DNA of 52,667 bases, from assembly GCF_000430725.1 (NCBI RefSeq), contig NZ_KE387205.1, positions 107,472 through 160,138 on the forward strand. Direction: 5' to 3'. Below, piece after piece: positions 26,812-35,704 of this stretch. A program made the translations under genes and the position numbers. Origin of the DNA: Azohydromonas australica DSM 1124. Lineage in GTDB: Bacteria > Pseudomonadota > Gammaproteobacteria > Burkholderiales > Burkholderiaceae_C. The notes below the pieces were generated by a model. The model was not told the DNA's origin, made no database searches, and saw only the letters and a program-made list of their open reading frames with translations. Within the stretch, counting starts at the first letter, position 1, and every line of letters starts with the position of its first letter.

Positions 26812-28115
26812 GGCGCCGTGACCGTACCCATGCATTGACCGAAACCAATGCGCGCTGCGCCGGGCTTCTTGCACCAGCCGCGGATGATGACGCTGTCACC
26901 GTCCTGCAGGAAGGTGCGCGTTTCTCCGTCAGGCAGCTGCAGCGGCTGCTTGCCCCCGGAAGTGAGCTCGATCAGCGCACCGGCCTGGTCTAGCGTCGGG
27001 CCCGACAGCGTGCCGCTTCCAAACAGGTCGCCCGGCTGCAGGTTGCAGCCGTTGACCGTGTGGTGGGCCACCATCTGCGCCACGGTCCAGTACGCGTGCC
27101 GGTAGCTGGTGCGGCAGATGGTGGCGACACTGCCCGCTTCGCGCAGGCGCGGCGTGAGCAGGTCCACCTGCAGCTGGATGTCGAGCGAGCCCTCGCGACG
27201 GTTGGCCTCGGAATCCAGGTAGGGCAGCGGTTGCGGATCACCCTCGGGGCGCTGGAAGGGCACGCGGTACGGCGCAAGGGCGTCGAGCGTGACGATCCAA
27301 GGGGAGATCGTGGTGGCAAAGTTCTTGGACATGAAGGGCCCCAGCGGCTGGTACTCCCAGGCCTGGATGTCGCGTGCGCTCCAGTCGTTGAGCAGGCAGA
27401 TGCCAAAGACATGGTCTTCGGCCTGTTCAATAGCCACCGGCTCGCCCAGCGAGTTGCCGCTGCCGATGAAGATGCCCAGCTCCAGCTCGATGTCCAGGCG
27501 CTGGCTGGGGCCCGTCACCGGCTGTGTGGCGCCCGCGGGCAGTGTCTGGCCCACCGGGCGTCGGAAGACCTGGCCCGAGACGGCGATGCTGGAGGAGCGG
27601 CCGTGGTAGCCGATAGGTACCCACTTGTAGTTGGGCATCAGCGGGTTGTCCGGACGGAACAGACGCCCGATGTTGGTGGCATGGTGCACGGAGGTGTAGA
27701 AGTCCGTGTAGTCGCCGATGCGCGCGGGCACGTCGTACTGGGCTTCGACCTGCGGCACCAGGCAAGCCTGCAACCGCGGCTGCTGGGCCGCGCCATCGCG
27801 TAGCGCGCGCGACAGCGCCAGCCGCAGCGCGCGCCAGGCGGGCTGGCCCAGTGCCATCAGCGCGTTGAGCTTGCCCTGTGCTGCAGCGGCCACCGCCTCA
27901 CCGGCAGCGCCATCGAACAGGCCGGCCGCGGACACGGCCGCCAAGTCGACGATCTGGTCCCCAATGGCCACCCCACCGCGAAAAGCTTCCGAACTGCCTT
28001 TGCGACGGAAGACGGCAAAGGGCAGGTTCTGGATCGGGAAGTCAGTATCCGGGTAGTTGGCCGAGTCGACCCAGCTGCGAAGGGCCGGATCGTGGGTTTC
28101 GTTGAGTTGCACCAT
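26808..28115 (-). CDS. fahA: Fumarylacetoacetase
   Basis: Hydrolyses fumarylacetoacetate to fumarate and acetoacetate in the cytoplasm. At 435 residues this is the full-length type, with the N-terminal SH3-like domain (about 1-125) found in true fumarylacetoacetases and absent from the short FAH-family hydrolases. The metal and catalytic segments are present: YTDFYTSVHHATNIGRLFRP, DIELELGIFIG, NDWSARDIQAWEYQPLGPF and SKNF. The start ATG at 28115 has GAGGAAC upstream. It follows the VOC gene by 11 bases and overlaps the CoA-transferase remnant, so it is mid-operon. With maleylacetoacetate isomerase it would complete a homogentisate-type route or an analogue. Confidence 0.93.
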   Translation of the reverse strand: MVQLNETHDPALRSWVDSANYPDTDFPIQNLPFAVFRRKGSSEAFRGGVAIGDQIVDLAAVSAAGLFDGAAGEAVAAAAQGKLNALMALGQPAWRALRLALSRALRDGAAQQPRLQACLVPQVEAQYDVPARIGDYTDFYTSVHHATNIGRLFRPDNPLMPNYKWVPIGYHGRSSSIAVSGQVFRRPVGQTLPAGATQPVTGPSQRLDIELELGIFIGSGNSLGEPVAIEQAEDHVFGICLLNDWSARDIQAWEYQPLGPFMSKNFATTISPWIVTLDALAPYRVPFQRPEGDPQPLPYLDSEANRREGSLDIQLQVDLLTPRLREAGSVATICRTSYRHAYWTVAQMVAHHTVNGCNLQPGDLFGSGTLSGPTLDQAGALIELTSGGKQPLQLPDGETRTFLQDGDSVIIRGWCKKPGAARIGFGQCMGTVTAP

Positions 28116-28126
28116 CGCCGCGTTCC

Positions 28127-28663
28127 TCAGGCGCCAGCGCTGCCATCATGCATCCAGGCGGCGTGCTGCGGAGCCCGCTTGGTCTTGCTCCACTCTTCGA
28201 GCATGTCCCACTTCACCTCGTCGAGCTTGCGCATCATCTCGGGCGTTCCGCAGTCGGCGGCCAGCTCCAGGCGGTGGCCGTTGGGGTCGAAGAAATAGAT
28301 CGACTTGAAAATGGTGTGGTCGGTCGGACCGACGACCTCGATGCCGGCAGCCTCCAGCCGAGCCTTCGTGGCGATCAGGGTGTCGATGGAATCCACCTGC
28401 AGCGCCAGGTGCTGTACCCAGCTGGGCGTGTTGCGGTCACGGTCCATCGGAGGTTGGCTGGGCAGCTCGAAGAAGGCCAGGATGTTGCCGTTGCCTGCGT
28501 CCAGGAAGACGTGCATGTAGGGATCAGGCGCCTTGGTCGAGGGCACTTCGTTCTCGGCGATGGCGAGCACGAATTTCATGTCAAGGTGCTTGCCGTACCA
28601 CTCGACGGTTTCCTTGGCGTCCTTGCAGCGGTAGGCGACGTGGTGAACGTTCTGAATCAGCAT
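28127..28663 (-). CDS. VOC-family protein, possible extradiol-type dioxygenase or glyoxalase-like enzyme
   Basis: A 178-residue vicinal-oxygen-chelate protein with two beta-alpha-beta-beta-beta modules. Possible metal ligands are a His of NVHHVAYRC near residue 7, the His of VQHLALQV and the Glu of GHRLELA, the His/His/Glu pattern of iron or manganese VOC enzymes. The second module has FFDPNGHRLEL. A C-terminal tail of about 45 residues (MRKLDEVKWDMLEEW) extends beyond the fold. The ATG at 28663 follows AGGAGA. Set between an MBL-fold gene and fumarylacetoacetase, it is a candidate for a ring-opening or isomerising step, because no HmgA-type dioxygenase is visible. The reaction is unproven. 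Confidence 0.8.
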   Translation of the reverse strand: MLIQNVHHVAYRCKDAKETVEWYGKHLDMKFVLAIAENEVPSTKAPDPYMHVFLDAGNGNILAFFELPSQPPMDRDRNTPSWVQHLALQVDSIDTLIATKARLEAAGIEVVGPTDHTIFKSIYFFDPNGHRLELAADCGTPEMMRKLDEVKWDMLEEWSKTKRAPQHAAWMHDGSAGA

Positions 28664-28746
28664 GGAGAATCTCCTGGGGTGTGAGCAGCCGCCGGGTCGG
28701 CGCCCTGCGCCGCCCGTCGGCTGGTGGGTGACGGGGAACCTGTCGA

Positions 28747-29706
28747 TCAGGACTCGAGCGCTTCCCACATCTCCACGTCGCGCTGGGCCGTCCACACGCG
28801 CGGATCCGGGTACTGCGTGACTTCGTCATAGCAGCGCGTCACGTCGAACGGCATGCAGTGGTCGAAGATCACCCACTGGCCGTACTTGGGCTTGAGCTTG
28901 GCGAAGGTGTCCTTGTAGACCGCCTTGAGGTCTTTGCCGGCGGCCACGCCTTCCTCGACACTGCGGCGCACATCAGCGATGAAGCTGGCCGTCTCGGTCA
29001 AGCCGGCGGCAACCTGCTCCTCACCGATCAGAGCGGGACCCCGTCCGGGCACCAACGCCTTGGGCTTCAACGCCGCGACGTTTTCCAGCGTCTGCGGCCA
29101 GTCCTTGAAGTAGGCGTCCCCCGCGTACGGCGTGGCATTGAACTCCACCAGGTCGCCCGAGAGCAGCGTGCGCTCCTGGGGCAGCCACACGACGGTGTCG
29201 CCCTTGGTGTGGCCGCGGCCGAGCTGCAGCAGCTGCACTTCGAGCTTGCCCAGCCACAGCGTCATCTTCCCCGTGAAGGTCATCGTAGGCCAGGTCAGCC
29301 CGGCAGGCACCGTCTCCACGTTGCGGAACAGGCGCGGGAAGCGGCCGATCTCGCTGGCCTTGTCCTGCTCGCCACGCTCGACAATCAGGTCGTAGGTGTC
29401 CTGGCTGGCCAGGATCTGCTGCGGCTCGTAGGCCGAGGCACCCAGCACGCGCACGGCGTGGTAATGCGTGAGCACGACGTACTTGATGGGCTTGTCCGTC
29501 ACTTCGCGGATGCGGCGGATCACGTCGGCCGCCATCGCCGGCGTGGCCTGGGTGTCAGCGACCAGCACCGCGTCGTCGCCAATGATGATCCCGGTGTTCG
29601 GGTCGCCTTCGGCCGTGTAGGCCCAGGCATGCTCGGACAACTGTGTGAAGCTGACCTTCTTTTCTTCGAGGTCGGCTTGAGAAGCAAACTTCTTGGGTGC
29701 GTTCAT
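28747..29706 (-). CDS. MBL-fold protein with altered metal motif
   Basis: A 319-residue metallo-beta-lactamase-fold hydrolase. The usual H-x-H-x-D-H motif is HYHAVR here (His81, His83, then Val85 and Arg86), so the two ligands of the second metal site are lost. Other metal residues remain: the His in GRGHTKGD, the Asp in LLSGDLVEF and the late His in IFDHCMPFD. It could be mononuclear or have a changed activity. The ATG at 29706 has CAGGAG upstream. It lies between the OYE reductase and the VOC gene in the catabolic operon. The family includes lactonases, thioesterases and sulfatases; no specific reaction is assigned. Confidence 0.85.
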   Translation of the reverse strand: MNAPKKFASQADLEEKKVSFTQLSEHAWAYTAEGDPNTGIIIGDDAVLVADTQATPAMAADVIRRIREVTDKPIKYVVLTHYHAVRVLGASAYEPQQILASQDTYDLIVERGEQDKASEIGRFPRLFRNVETVPAGLTWPTMTFTGKMTLWLGKLEVQLLQLGRGHTKGDTVVWLPQERTLLSGDLVEFNATPYAGDAYFKDWPQTLENVAALKPKALVPGRGPALIGEEQVAAGLTETASFIADVRRSVEEGVAAGKDLKAVYKDTFAKLKPKYGQWVIFDHCMPFDVTRCYDEVTQYPDPRVWTAQRDVEMWEALES

Positions 29707-29774
29707 GGAATGACTCCTGTGAATGAAAGCAATGGGGACGTTGGACCGCCCACGAGCCAACGCTGCGGTGGGGT

Positions 29775-30932
29775 TTATTCGAAGCGCTCTGCCAGCGCCT
29801 TCTGCAATGCCGGCTGGCGCTTGGCGAGCCACACGCCATGACGCATCGGCCAGTCGCTGAACGCGGGATCGGGCGCGAGGGTTTCGCGTGCGTGCAGCGG
29901 CCAATAGGGGTCGAACAGAGCCTCGCGCCCCAGGGCAATGAGATCGGCCTGGCCCGCCTGGAGAATCGCTTCGGCCTGCTCAGGCTCGACGATCATCCCG
30001 ACGGCCTGTGTCATGACTGCGGCCTCCGAGCGGATTCGCTCGGCGAAACCGACCTGGAAGCCCAGGCCACGCGGCACCGGCAACGCCCGGGTTTGCTCCG
30101 TCAGGCCGCCGGAGGAACAGTCGATGACATCGACGCCGACGAGCTTGAGCTCGTGAGCCAGCGCGACGGAGTCCTCGACGTCCCAACCGCCGATGGAGCC
30201 ATCGACCGTGGAGATGCGGCAGAACAGCGGCTTCGCCGCTGGCCACGTGGCACGCACGGCCGTGGCGATTTGCAAGGCCAGCGCCATGCGGCCGGTGCGG
30301 CTGCCGCCGAACTCGTCGGTACGCTGGTTCGAATGCGGCGACAGGAAGCTGGCCACCAGGTAGCCATGGCCGAAGTGCAACTCCACCGCGTCAAAGCCAG
30401 CGCGCTCGGCCCGCTGGGCAGCCGACACGAAGTCCTGCACGACTTGGCGAATGGCGGCATGGTCCATCTCGATGGGCGTGGACCAGCCAGGGCCAGCCGG
30501 GATCGCACTGGGCCCATACCGTTGCCAGGTCGGATCGACCTGTGCCATTTCCTCCAGCGTCAAGGCCGCCCCGCCTTCCCACAGCGGGTAGCTTCCCGCC
30601 TTGCGGCCGGCATGTCCGAGCTGCACGCCGATGGCCGCGCCCTGCTGGTGCGCGAAGTCAACGATTTCCTTGAGCGGCGCCACATGGGCGTCCGACCAGA
30701 GACCCAGATCCGCCTTGCCGATGCGCCCTTCTGGCGCTACTGCGGTGCTCTCGGTGAACACCAGCGCGGCGCCGCCCAGCACGAACTTGCCCAGATGAAC
30801 CAAGTGCCAGGTGGTCGCCGCCCCGTTGTCGGCGGCGTGCTGCATCATGGGAGAGATCACGATCCGGTTCTTCAGCCGCAGCGACCGAAGGGACAGCGGC
30901 TGGAACAGGAGCGGCAGCTCGTGGCCCGTCAT
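29775..30932 (-). CDS. NADH:flavin oxidoreductase, Old Yellow Enzyme family (YqjM-like)
   Basis: FMN-dependent ene-reductase of 385 residues that would reduce an activated C=C bond of a cyclic or unsaturated intermediate. Segments in order: PLSLRSLRLKNRIVISPMMQ at the N-terminus, VQLGHAGRKA for substrate/FMN binding, VELHFGHGYLVASFLSPHSN, RTDEFGGSRTGR, and DLIALGREALFDP near the end. The ATG at 30932 follows GAGGAAC. It is 30 bases after livF, so it probably shares the transcript with the transporter. No [4Fe-4S] or second flavin domain follows, which argues against a dienoyl-CoA reductase. Confidence 0.92.
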   Translation of the reverse strand: MTGHELPLLFQPLSLRSLRLKNRIVISPMMQHAADNGAATTWHLVHLGKFVLGGAALVFTESTAVAPEGRIGKADLGLWSDAHVAPLKEIVDFAHQQGAAIGVQLGHAGRKAGSYPLWEGGAALTLEEMAQVDPTWQRYGPSAIPAGPGWSTPIEMDHAAIRQVVQDFVSAAQRAERAGFDAVELHFGHGYLVASFLSPHSNQRTDEFGGSRTGRMALALQIATAVRATWPAAKPLFCRISTVDGSIGGWDVEDSVALAHELKLVGVDVIDCSSGGLTEQTRALPVPRGLGFQVGFAERIRSEAAVMTQAVGMIVEPEQAEAILQAGQADLIALGREALFDPYWPLHARETLAPDPAFSDWPMRHGVWLAKRQPALQKALAERFE

Positions 30933-30962
30933 AGCAGTTCCTCGTGGTAGTGACACGGCCAT

Positions 30963-31676
30963 TCAATGCGTGCCGAGATAGGCCGCGCGGACCTTGGGAT
31001 CATCCAGCAACTGCTTGCCGGTGCCTTCGAGTGTCACGCGACCGGTCTCCAGGACGTAGGCACGATCCGCGACGCCGAGCGCCTGCATGGCCATCTGCTC
31101 GACCAGCAGAATGGTGAGCCCGGCGTCGCGCAGCTGCTGGATTGCCTTGAAGATGTCCTTGATGATTAGCGGTGCCAGCCCCAGCGAAGGCTCGTCAAGC
31201 AGCAACATCTTGGGCTCGCTCATCAGCGCGCGTGACATCGCCAGCATCTGCTGCTCGCCGCCGGACAAGGTGCCCGCGTACTGGTTCTGGCGCTCGCGCA
31301 GCCGTGGAAAGCGACGGTACTCGCGCTCCATCAGCTCTTCGGTGCGCTTGGGATCGCGTCCCTTGACGGCGTAGGCTCCCAGCAGCAGGTTGTCGCGCAC
31401 CGTCTGGTCGGCAAACACGCCCCGTCCTTCGGGCGACAGGGCGATGCCCATCCCCACCCGGCGATGCGCCGGCAACTTGCTGCAGTCCTGGCCGTCGAAC
31501 GTGATGGTCCCTCCGGCCAGCGGTTCCAGCCCGGCGATGCCCTTGAGCAGCGACGTCTTGCCTGCCCCGTTGGCACCAATGATCGTCACAACTTCGCCTT
31601 GGCGGATTTGCAGGCTCACGCCCTTGACCGCTTCGATGGCACCGTAGGCAATGCGCACGGAGTTGAGTTTCAGCAT
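30963..31676 (-). CDS. livF: Branched-chain-type ABC transporter ATPase LivF
   Basis: Cytoplasmic ATPase of 237 residues, the usual LivF length. The Walker A motif is GANGAGKT (residues 34-41), the signature is LSGGEQQML and the Walker B motif is MLLLDEPSLGLAP. The C-terminal RVTLEGTGKQLLDDPKVRAAYLG is typical of LivF. It lies 15 bases after the fused permease-ATPase gene and pairs with its ATPase half. In a catabolic setting Liv systems often import aromatic or cyclic acids rather than amino acids. Confidence 0.95.
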   Translation of the reverse strand: MLKLNSVRIAYGAIEAVKGVSLQIRQGEVVTIIGANGAGKTSLLKGIAGLEPLAGGTITFDGQDCSKLPAHRRVGMGIALSPEGRGVFADQTVRDNLLLGAYAVKGRDPKRTEELMEREYRRFPRLRERQNQYAGTLSGGEQQMLAMSRALMSEPKMLLLDEPSLGLAPLIIKDIFKAIQQLRDAGLTILLVEQMAMQALGVADRAYVLETGRVTLEGTGKQLLDDPKVRAAYLGTH

Positions 31677-31691
31677 GGTTTGCTCCTGCGG

Positions 31692-33470
31692 TCAGGCGGC
31701 GCAGGCCGCCGGTTCATCGGCAGCGCCGAGATAGGCTTCGATCACACGCGGGTTGTCTTGAACGTCGGCGGGCTTGCCTTCGGCGATCTTGACGCCGTAG
31801 TCCAGCACGATGACGTGATCCGAAACGGACATGACCAAGTCCATGTGGTGTTCGACCATGAGGATGCTCACGCCGCGCTTGCCGATATCGCACAGCAGCT
31901 TGCCCAGCTCAGCGGTTTCCTGCGGATTCAGACCCGCTGCCGGCTCGTCCAGCAGCAACAGCTGCGGCTGCGTCGCCAGGGCACGCGCCAGCTCGGCACG
32001 CCGCTGCAGTCCGTACGGCAGGCTGCCGGCCGGCTGGTAAGCCAGCTCTGCCAGGCCCACCAGCGTGAGGATCTTCATCGCGTAGTCGCGTGCCATCGCC
32101 TCCTGCTTGCGAGCCGACGGCAGTGCGAACAGCGAGGCCCAGAAGCCGTTCTTCATGCGGGTGTGGCGACCCAGCAGCACGTTGTCGAGCACCGAGAGAT
32201 CCCCGAACAGGCGCAGGTTCTGGAAGGTCCGGCCCATGCCCAGCGCGCAGATGGCGTGCACCGGCTGCCGGGTGGTTTCCTGCCCGGCGAAGACGATCGA
32301 GCCCGCATCCGGCGTCACGACACCGGTGATCATGTTGATCATCGTGCTCTTGCCGGCACCGTTCGGACCGATCAGGGCGTGGATGTGGCCGCGGCGCAGC
32401 TTGAAGGAGACGTCCTGGGCGGGCTTGACGCCGCCGTACGACTTGGTCACCCCCTTGACTTCCAGCAGATCACCATGCCCACCCTCGCACAGGCGCAGGT
32501 TGGCAACGCTGCTGCGGTCCGTACCCGGGCTGCGCAGGGGATCCCGGCGGAACCACTTCGAGAACACCCCCGTGACGCCTCTGGGCATCACGTACAGCGC
32601 AAACAGCAGCAGCGCGCCGTAGACGAAGTGCTGGACAGCCGGCCAGCGTGACAGCAGCGCGTCGATTGCCGTGAGCACCACGGCGCCCACCAAGGGTCCC
32701 ATCAACGAGCCTGACCCGCCCAGCAGCACCAGCAACAGGATGAAGATGGACAGGTGGAAGGTGACGAAGTCGGAGTTGATGTACTGGTTCTGCTGGGCCA
32801 CCATGGCGCCGGCGATGCCGCAGGTCACGGCGGCGATCACGAACGCCATCACCTTGGCGCGATAGACACGCACGCCTACCGAGGACGACGCAATCTCATC
32901 GGCCTGCAGCGACAGCAATGCACGCCCGAAGCGGCCGGTAAGCACGTTGCGCAGCAGGATATGGACGACAGCGGACAGACCGATGGAAAACCACACCCAC
33001 TGCAACGTGGTCAGCGGCTCGCCCTGCCATGTCAGTGACTTGACGCCGTACAGGCCCTGGGCACCGCCGAACACCTCGGTCCATTCGCTCACCAGCTTTT
33101 CGATCACCACGCCAAAGGCGAGCGTGACCATGGCAAGGTAAGGCCCCTTGACGCGCAGCGACGGCAGGGCAATGAGCACGCCGCAGGCGGCGGCCGCCAC
33201 CGCGGCCAGCGGCAGCAGCAGCCAGGGGCTGATATCGGTGTGCGTGGACAGCAGCGCCGCCGCGTAGGCACCGGCCGCAAAAAGCCCGGCCTGGCCCAGC
33301 GACTTCTGGCCTGAGAAGCCGACGAGCACGTTCATCCCGGCCGCACAGAGGTAGTAGGTGCACATCGTGAAGGCGATGCGCAGGTAGTAGTCGTTGCCGA
33401 TCTGGCCGGTGAGCCCGATCAGGGCGCCAGCGACCACGACAACGCCGATAACGTGACGCGCGGAAGTCAT
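31692..33470 (-). CDS. livM: Fused LivM permease-LivG ATPase
   Basis: A 592-residue fusion. Residues 1 to about 305 are a LivM-type permease with 8-10 membrane segments and VGFSGQKSLGQAGLFAAGAY near the N-terminus. A linker of about 30 residues (KWFRRDPLRSPGTDRS onward) leads to a LivG-type ATPase from about residue 335. There Walker A is GPNGAGKS (368-375), the signature is the LivG variant LPYGLQRRAELARAL, and Walker B is LLLLDEPAAGLNPQE. The start ATG overlaps the livH stop (ATGA). The fusion fixes a 1:1 ratio of permease and ATPase and is an intact single frame. Confidence 0.95.
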   Translation of the reverse strand: MTSARHVIGVVVVAGALIGLTGQIGNDYYLRIAFTMCTYYLCAAGMNVLVGFSGQKSLGQAGLFAAGAYAAALLSTHTDISPWLLLPLAAVAAAACGVLIALPSLRVKGPYLAMVTLAFGVVIEKLVSEWTEVFGGAQGLYGVKSLTWQGEPLTTLQWVWFSIGLSAVVHILLRNVLTGRFGRALLSLQADEIASSSVGVRVYRAKVMAFVIAAVTCGIAGAMVAQQNQYINSDFVTFHLSIFILLLVLLGGSGSLMGPLVGAVVLTAIDALLSRWPAVQHFVYGALLLFALYVMPRGVTGVFSKWFRRDPLRSPGTDRSSVANLRLCEGGHGDLLEVKGVTKSYGGVKPAQDVSFKLRRGHIHALIGPNGAGKSTMINMITGVVTPDAGSIVFAGQETTRQPVHAICALGMGRTFQNLRLFGDLSVLDNVLLGRHTRMKNGFWASLFALPSARKQEAMARDYAMKILTLVGLAELAYQPAGSLPYGLQRRAELARALATQPQLLLLDEPAAGLNPQETAELGKLLCDIGKRGVSILMVEHHMDLVMSVSDHVIVLDYGVKIAEGKPADVQDNPRVIEAYLGAADEPAACAA

Positions 33471-34390
33471 ACCTTCTCCACGAGCTTGGTGCCGAACAGC
33501 CCGTTGGGCCGGAAGGCGAGGACGAGAATGACCAGCACGAAGATCACGACTTCACGCCACTGTGCTTGCCAAAGGTTCACCATCGACTCGAGGACCCCGA
33601 GGATGAAGCCGCCGATGACGCAACCGCGAGGATTGCTCAGGCCACCGATCATGGCGCCCGAGAAGCCCTTGAGACCGACGGACAGGCCCATGAACAAAGA
33701 TGCCTGCGCAATAGGGGCCAGCAAGAAGCCGGAGAGTCCAGCCAGTGCGGAGCTAAAGACAAAGGCGCCGACCATCACCAGGTTGACGTTGATGCCCATC
33801 AGGCTGGCGTTGGAGGGACTGAAGGCCACGGCACGCATGGCCTTGCCCAGCATGGTGGTGCGCATCACGCGGTCGAAGACCACCATGATGACCACGGCCA
33901 CCCCAAGCATCAGCAGTTCCTGCGGACGCACGCCCACGCCAGCAATGCGCATGACCTCGTCGCCCACAGGTGCCGGCACGACAACCGGCTTCGGTCCCCA
34001 AACTGCCAGCCCGACGCTTTGCAGGATCACGCCGAAACCCAGCGTGCTCATGACCCAAGCCATCCCGGGCCGGCCCGCGAAGGGCCGCACGCCAAGTCTG
34101 TAGAGCAGCCAGCCCAGTGCGCCCATGACGACCAGCGTCACGAGCAGGGCCAGCAGCTGGCCGCCGCTGCCTGGTACGTCTGAGCCGAAGGACGTGGAGC
34201 TCAGCGGCTTGCCCAACGCAAGGAAGAGCACGCTCATGCCGATGAAGGCTCCCGCTGACACGAACTCGCCATGCGAGAAGTTCAACGTCTTCGTGGTCGT
34301 GAACGTGATGCTGAAGCCCAGTGCAACAAGGGCGTATGCGCCACCAACGGCCAGGCCGCTGAGGAGGGCCTGGAGTAATGCCTCGGACAT
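33467..34390 (-). CDS. livH: Branched-chain-type ABC transporter permease LivH
   Basis: Inner-membrane permease of 307 residues with about eight hydrophobic segments. The N-terminal LLSGLAVGGAYALVALGFSI and ATTTKTLNFSHGEF-like region (TFTTTKTLNFSHGEFVSAGA) are family hallmarks, and VGLKGFSGAMIGGLSNPRG is the conserved cytoplasmic loop that contacts the ATPase. It starts 58 bases after livK and is coupled to livM-livG by an ATGA overlap. Confidence 0.94.
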   Translation of the reverse strand: MSEALLQALLSGLAVGGAYALVALGFSITFTTTKTLNFSHGEFVSAGAFIGMSVLFLALGKPLSSTSFGSDVPGSGGQLLALLVTLVVMGALGWLLYRLGVRPFAGRPGMAWVMSTLGFGVILQSVGLAVWGPKPVVVPAPVGDEVMRIAGVGVRPQELLMLGVAVVIMVVFDRVMRTTMLGKAMRAVAFSPSNASLMGINVNLVMVGAFVFSSALAGLSGFLLAPIAQASLFMGLSVGLKGFSGAMIGGLSNPRGCVIGGFILGVLESMVNLWQAQWREVVIFVLVILVLAFRPNGLFGTKLVEKV

Positions 34391-34448
34391 GATCTGTCTC
34401 CGTTAAGACCGCAGCAGGGTCTGAACGCCCGCCGTTCGGTCCAATGAA

Positions 34449-35642
34449 TTACTGCTTGATGTCGACAGCCGTGAGGCCGGTGATGATGGGGTCGCTGTAC
34501 GGGCTGAGCTTGCCGTCCTTCCACTTGATCCAGACGAAGTCCTTGGCGGTGAGCGCCTCGTGCTGCGTCTTGGAGAACGGCTTGGTGTAGGTCTTGAGCA
34601 GCCCGTTCACGGGTGCCTGCAGATCCTCGAGCGCTGCCTTCAGCGCCGGACCATCGGTCTTGCCTGCTTGCTTGATGGCTTGGGCCGCGACCAGCACGGA
34701 GTCATAGCCGTGCAGCGCGAAGGAGAACGCGCTCGGGGCCTTGAGCTTGGAGCCGATGCGATCGAACAGCTTTTGCTGGCCCGGCGTGCGGTGCTCACTG
34801 ACCGTGCGCATGAACAACGGCTTCTCGGCGAGCGTCTTGCCGGCTGCGTCAAAGAACGTGACGTTGTCAGCAGCCCAGGAGCTCAGCGTGGTGGGGAAGT
34901 AGTTGATCTTCTCCATGCTGCGCATGACCTGCGCGATGGGTGTGCCCTGCGCCCACACGACGATCGTGTCAACCCCGGCGGCCTTCATCTTGTTGAGCTG
35001 CGACGTCACGTCGGTGTCGCCAACGCCGAAGCGCTCCACCGCCGCGGGCGTGATGCCCTGGACCTTGGCCAGATCCTCCATGTCCTTCAGGCCGCCCTGT
35101 CCGTAGCCGGTGGTTTCCGCCATCAGGCCCACTTTTTTGGAAGTGGGGTTCTTCTTGACGTAGGCCATCAGCGCAGCCACCTGCTCGCGGTCAACCATGG
35201 ACACGCGGAACATGTAGTTGTCGGCACTCGGGCTCATCGGCTTGGTGATGTCGGTACCGGAGGCGACGTTGCCGATCACGGGAACCTTCTTCTGGTTCGG
35301 GATGTGCTTCCACGCCATCGCATTGCCCGAGTTGGTCGGCCCGAACACGGCGACAACCTTTTCGTTGTCGATCAGGTCGCTCATGTTCTGGATGGACTTG
35401 GGCGGCTGCGACGTGTCGTCCCGCACTACCAGCGTGAGCTTCTTGCCCAGCACGCCGCCGGCGGCATTGACGTCTTCAATGGCGGCCTGCATGCCCAGCA
35501 CGGCCGCCTGACCGCTCTGTGCGGACGGCGAGGCGGAAAGGTCACCGTTGTAGCCGAGCTTGATGTCCTGGGCCTGGGCGGCCATTGCACCGACGGCGGC
35601 GGCCACTGCGACGGCTGCCTGGTAAATGCGATTGAATTTCAT
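34449..35642 (-). CDS. livK: Liv-type periplasmic binding protein of the catabolic cluster
   Basis: A 397-residue peripla_BP_6 protein. The ATG at 35642 has a strong AAGGAGAC site and gives a signal peptide (MKFNRIYQAAVAVAAAVGAM, ending AQAQD). Mature segments include LGYNGDLSASPSAQSGQAAV, DDTSQPPKSIQNMSDLIDNE and VFGPTNSGNAMAWKHI. The family also includes binding proteins for aromatic acids, urea and amides. It starts the transporter unit livK-livH-livMG-livF and probably delivers the growth substrate of this cluster, since the next genes are catabolic. The ligand is unknown. Confidence 0.93.
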   Translation of the reverse strand: MKFNRIYQAAVAVAAAVGAMAAQAQDIKLGYNGDLSASPSAQSGQAAVLGMQAAIEDVNAAGGVLGKKLTLVVRDDTSQPPKSIQNMSDLIDNEKVVAVFGPTNSGNAMAWKHIPNQKKVPVIGNVASGTDITKPMSPSADNYMFRVSMVDREQVAALMAYVKKNPTSKKVGLMAETTGYGQGGLKDMEDLAKVQGITPAAVERFGVGDTDVTSQLNKMKAAGVDTIVVWAQGTPIAQVMRSMEKINYFPTTLSSWAADNVTFFDAAGKTLAEKPLFMRTVSEHRTPGQQKLFDRIGSKLKAPSAFSFALHGYDSVLVAAQAIKQAGKTDGPALKAALEDLQAPVNGLLKTYTKPFSKTQHEALTAKDFVWIKWKDGKLSPYSDPIITGLTAVDIKQ

Positions 35643-35665
35643 GCTTGTCTCCTTCAAGGCTTGTT

Positions 35666-35682
35666 TGCCGCCTGCGGCGGCA
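35666..35682. other. Short hairpin before livK
   Basis: TGCCGCC (35666-35672) pairs with GGCGGCA (35676-35682) around a 3-base loop, in the 62-base gap between the SDR stop and the livK start. There is no T-run. It may mark an mRNA processing or stability site that gives livK, a highly needed binding protein, its own 5' end. Confidence 0.35.
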
Positions 35683-35704
35683 CAGGTTGTGGTCGTCTTG
35701 CGGC

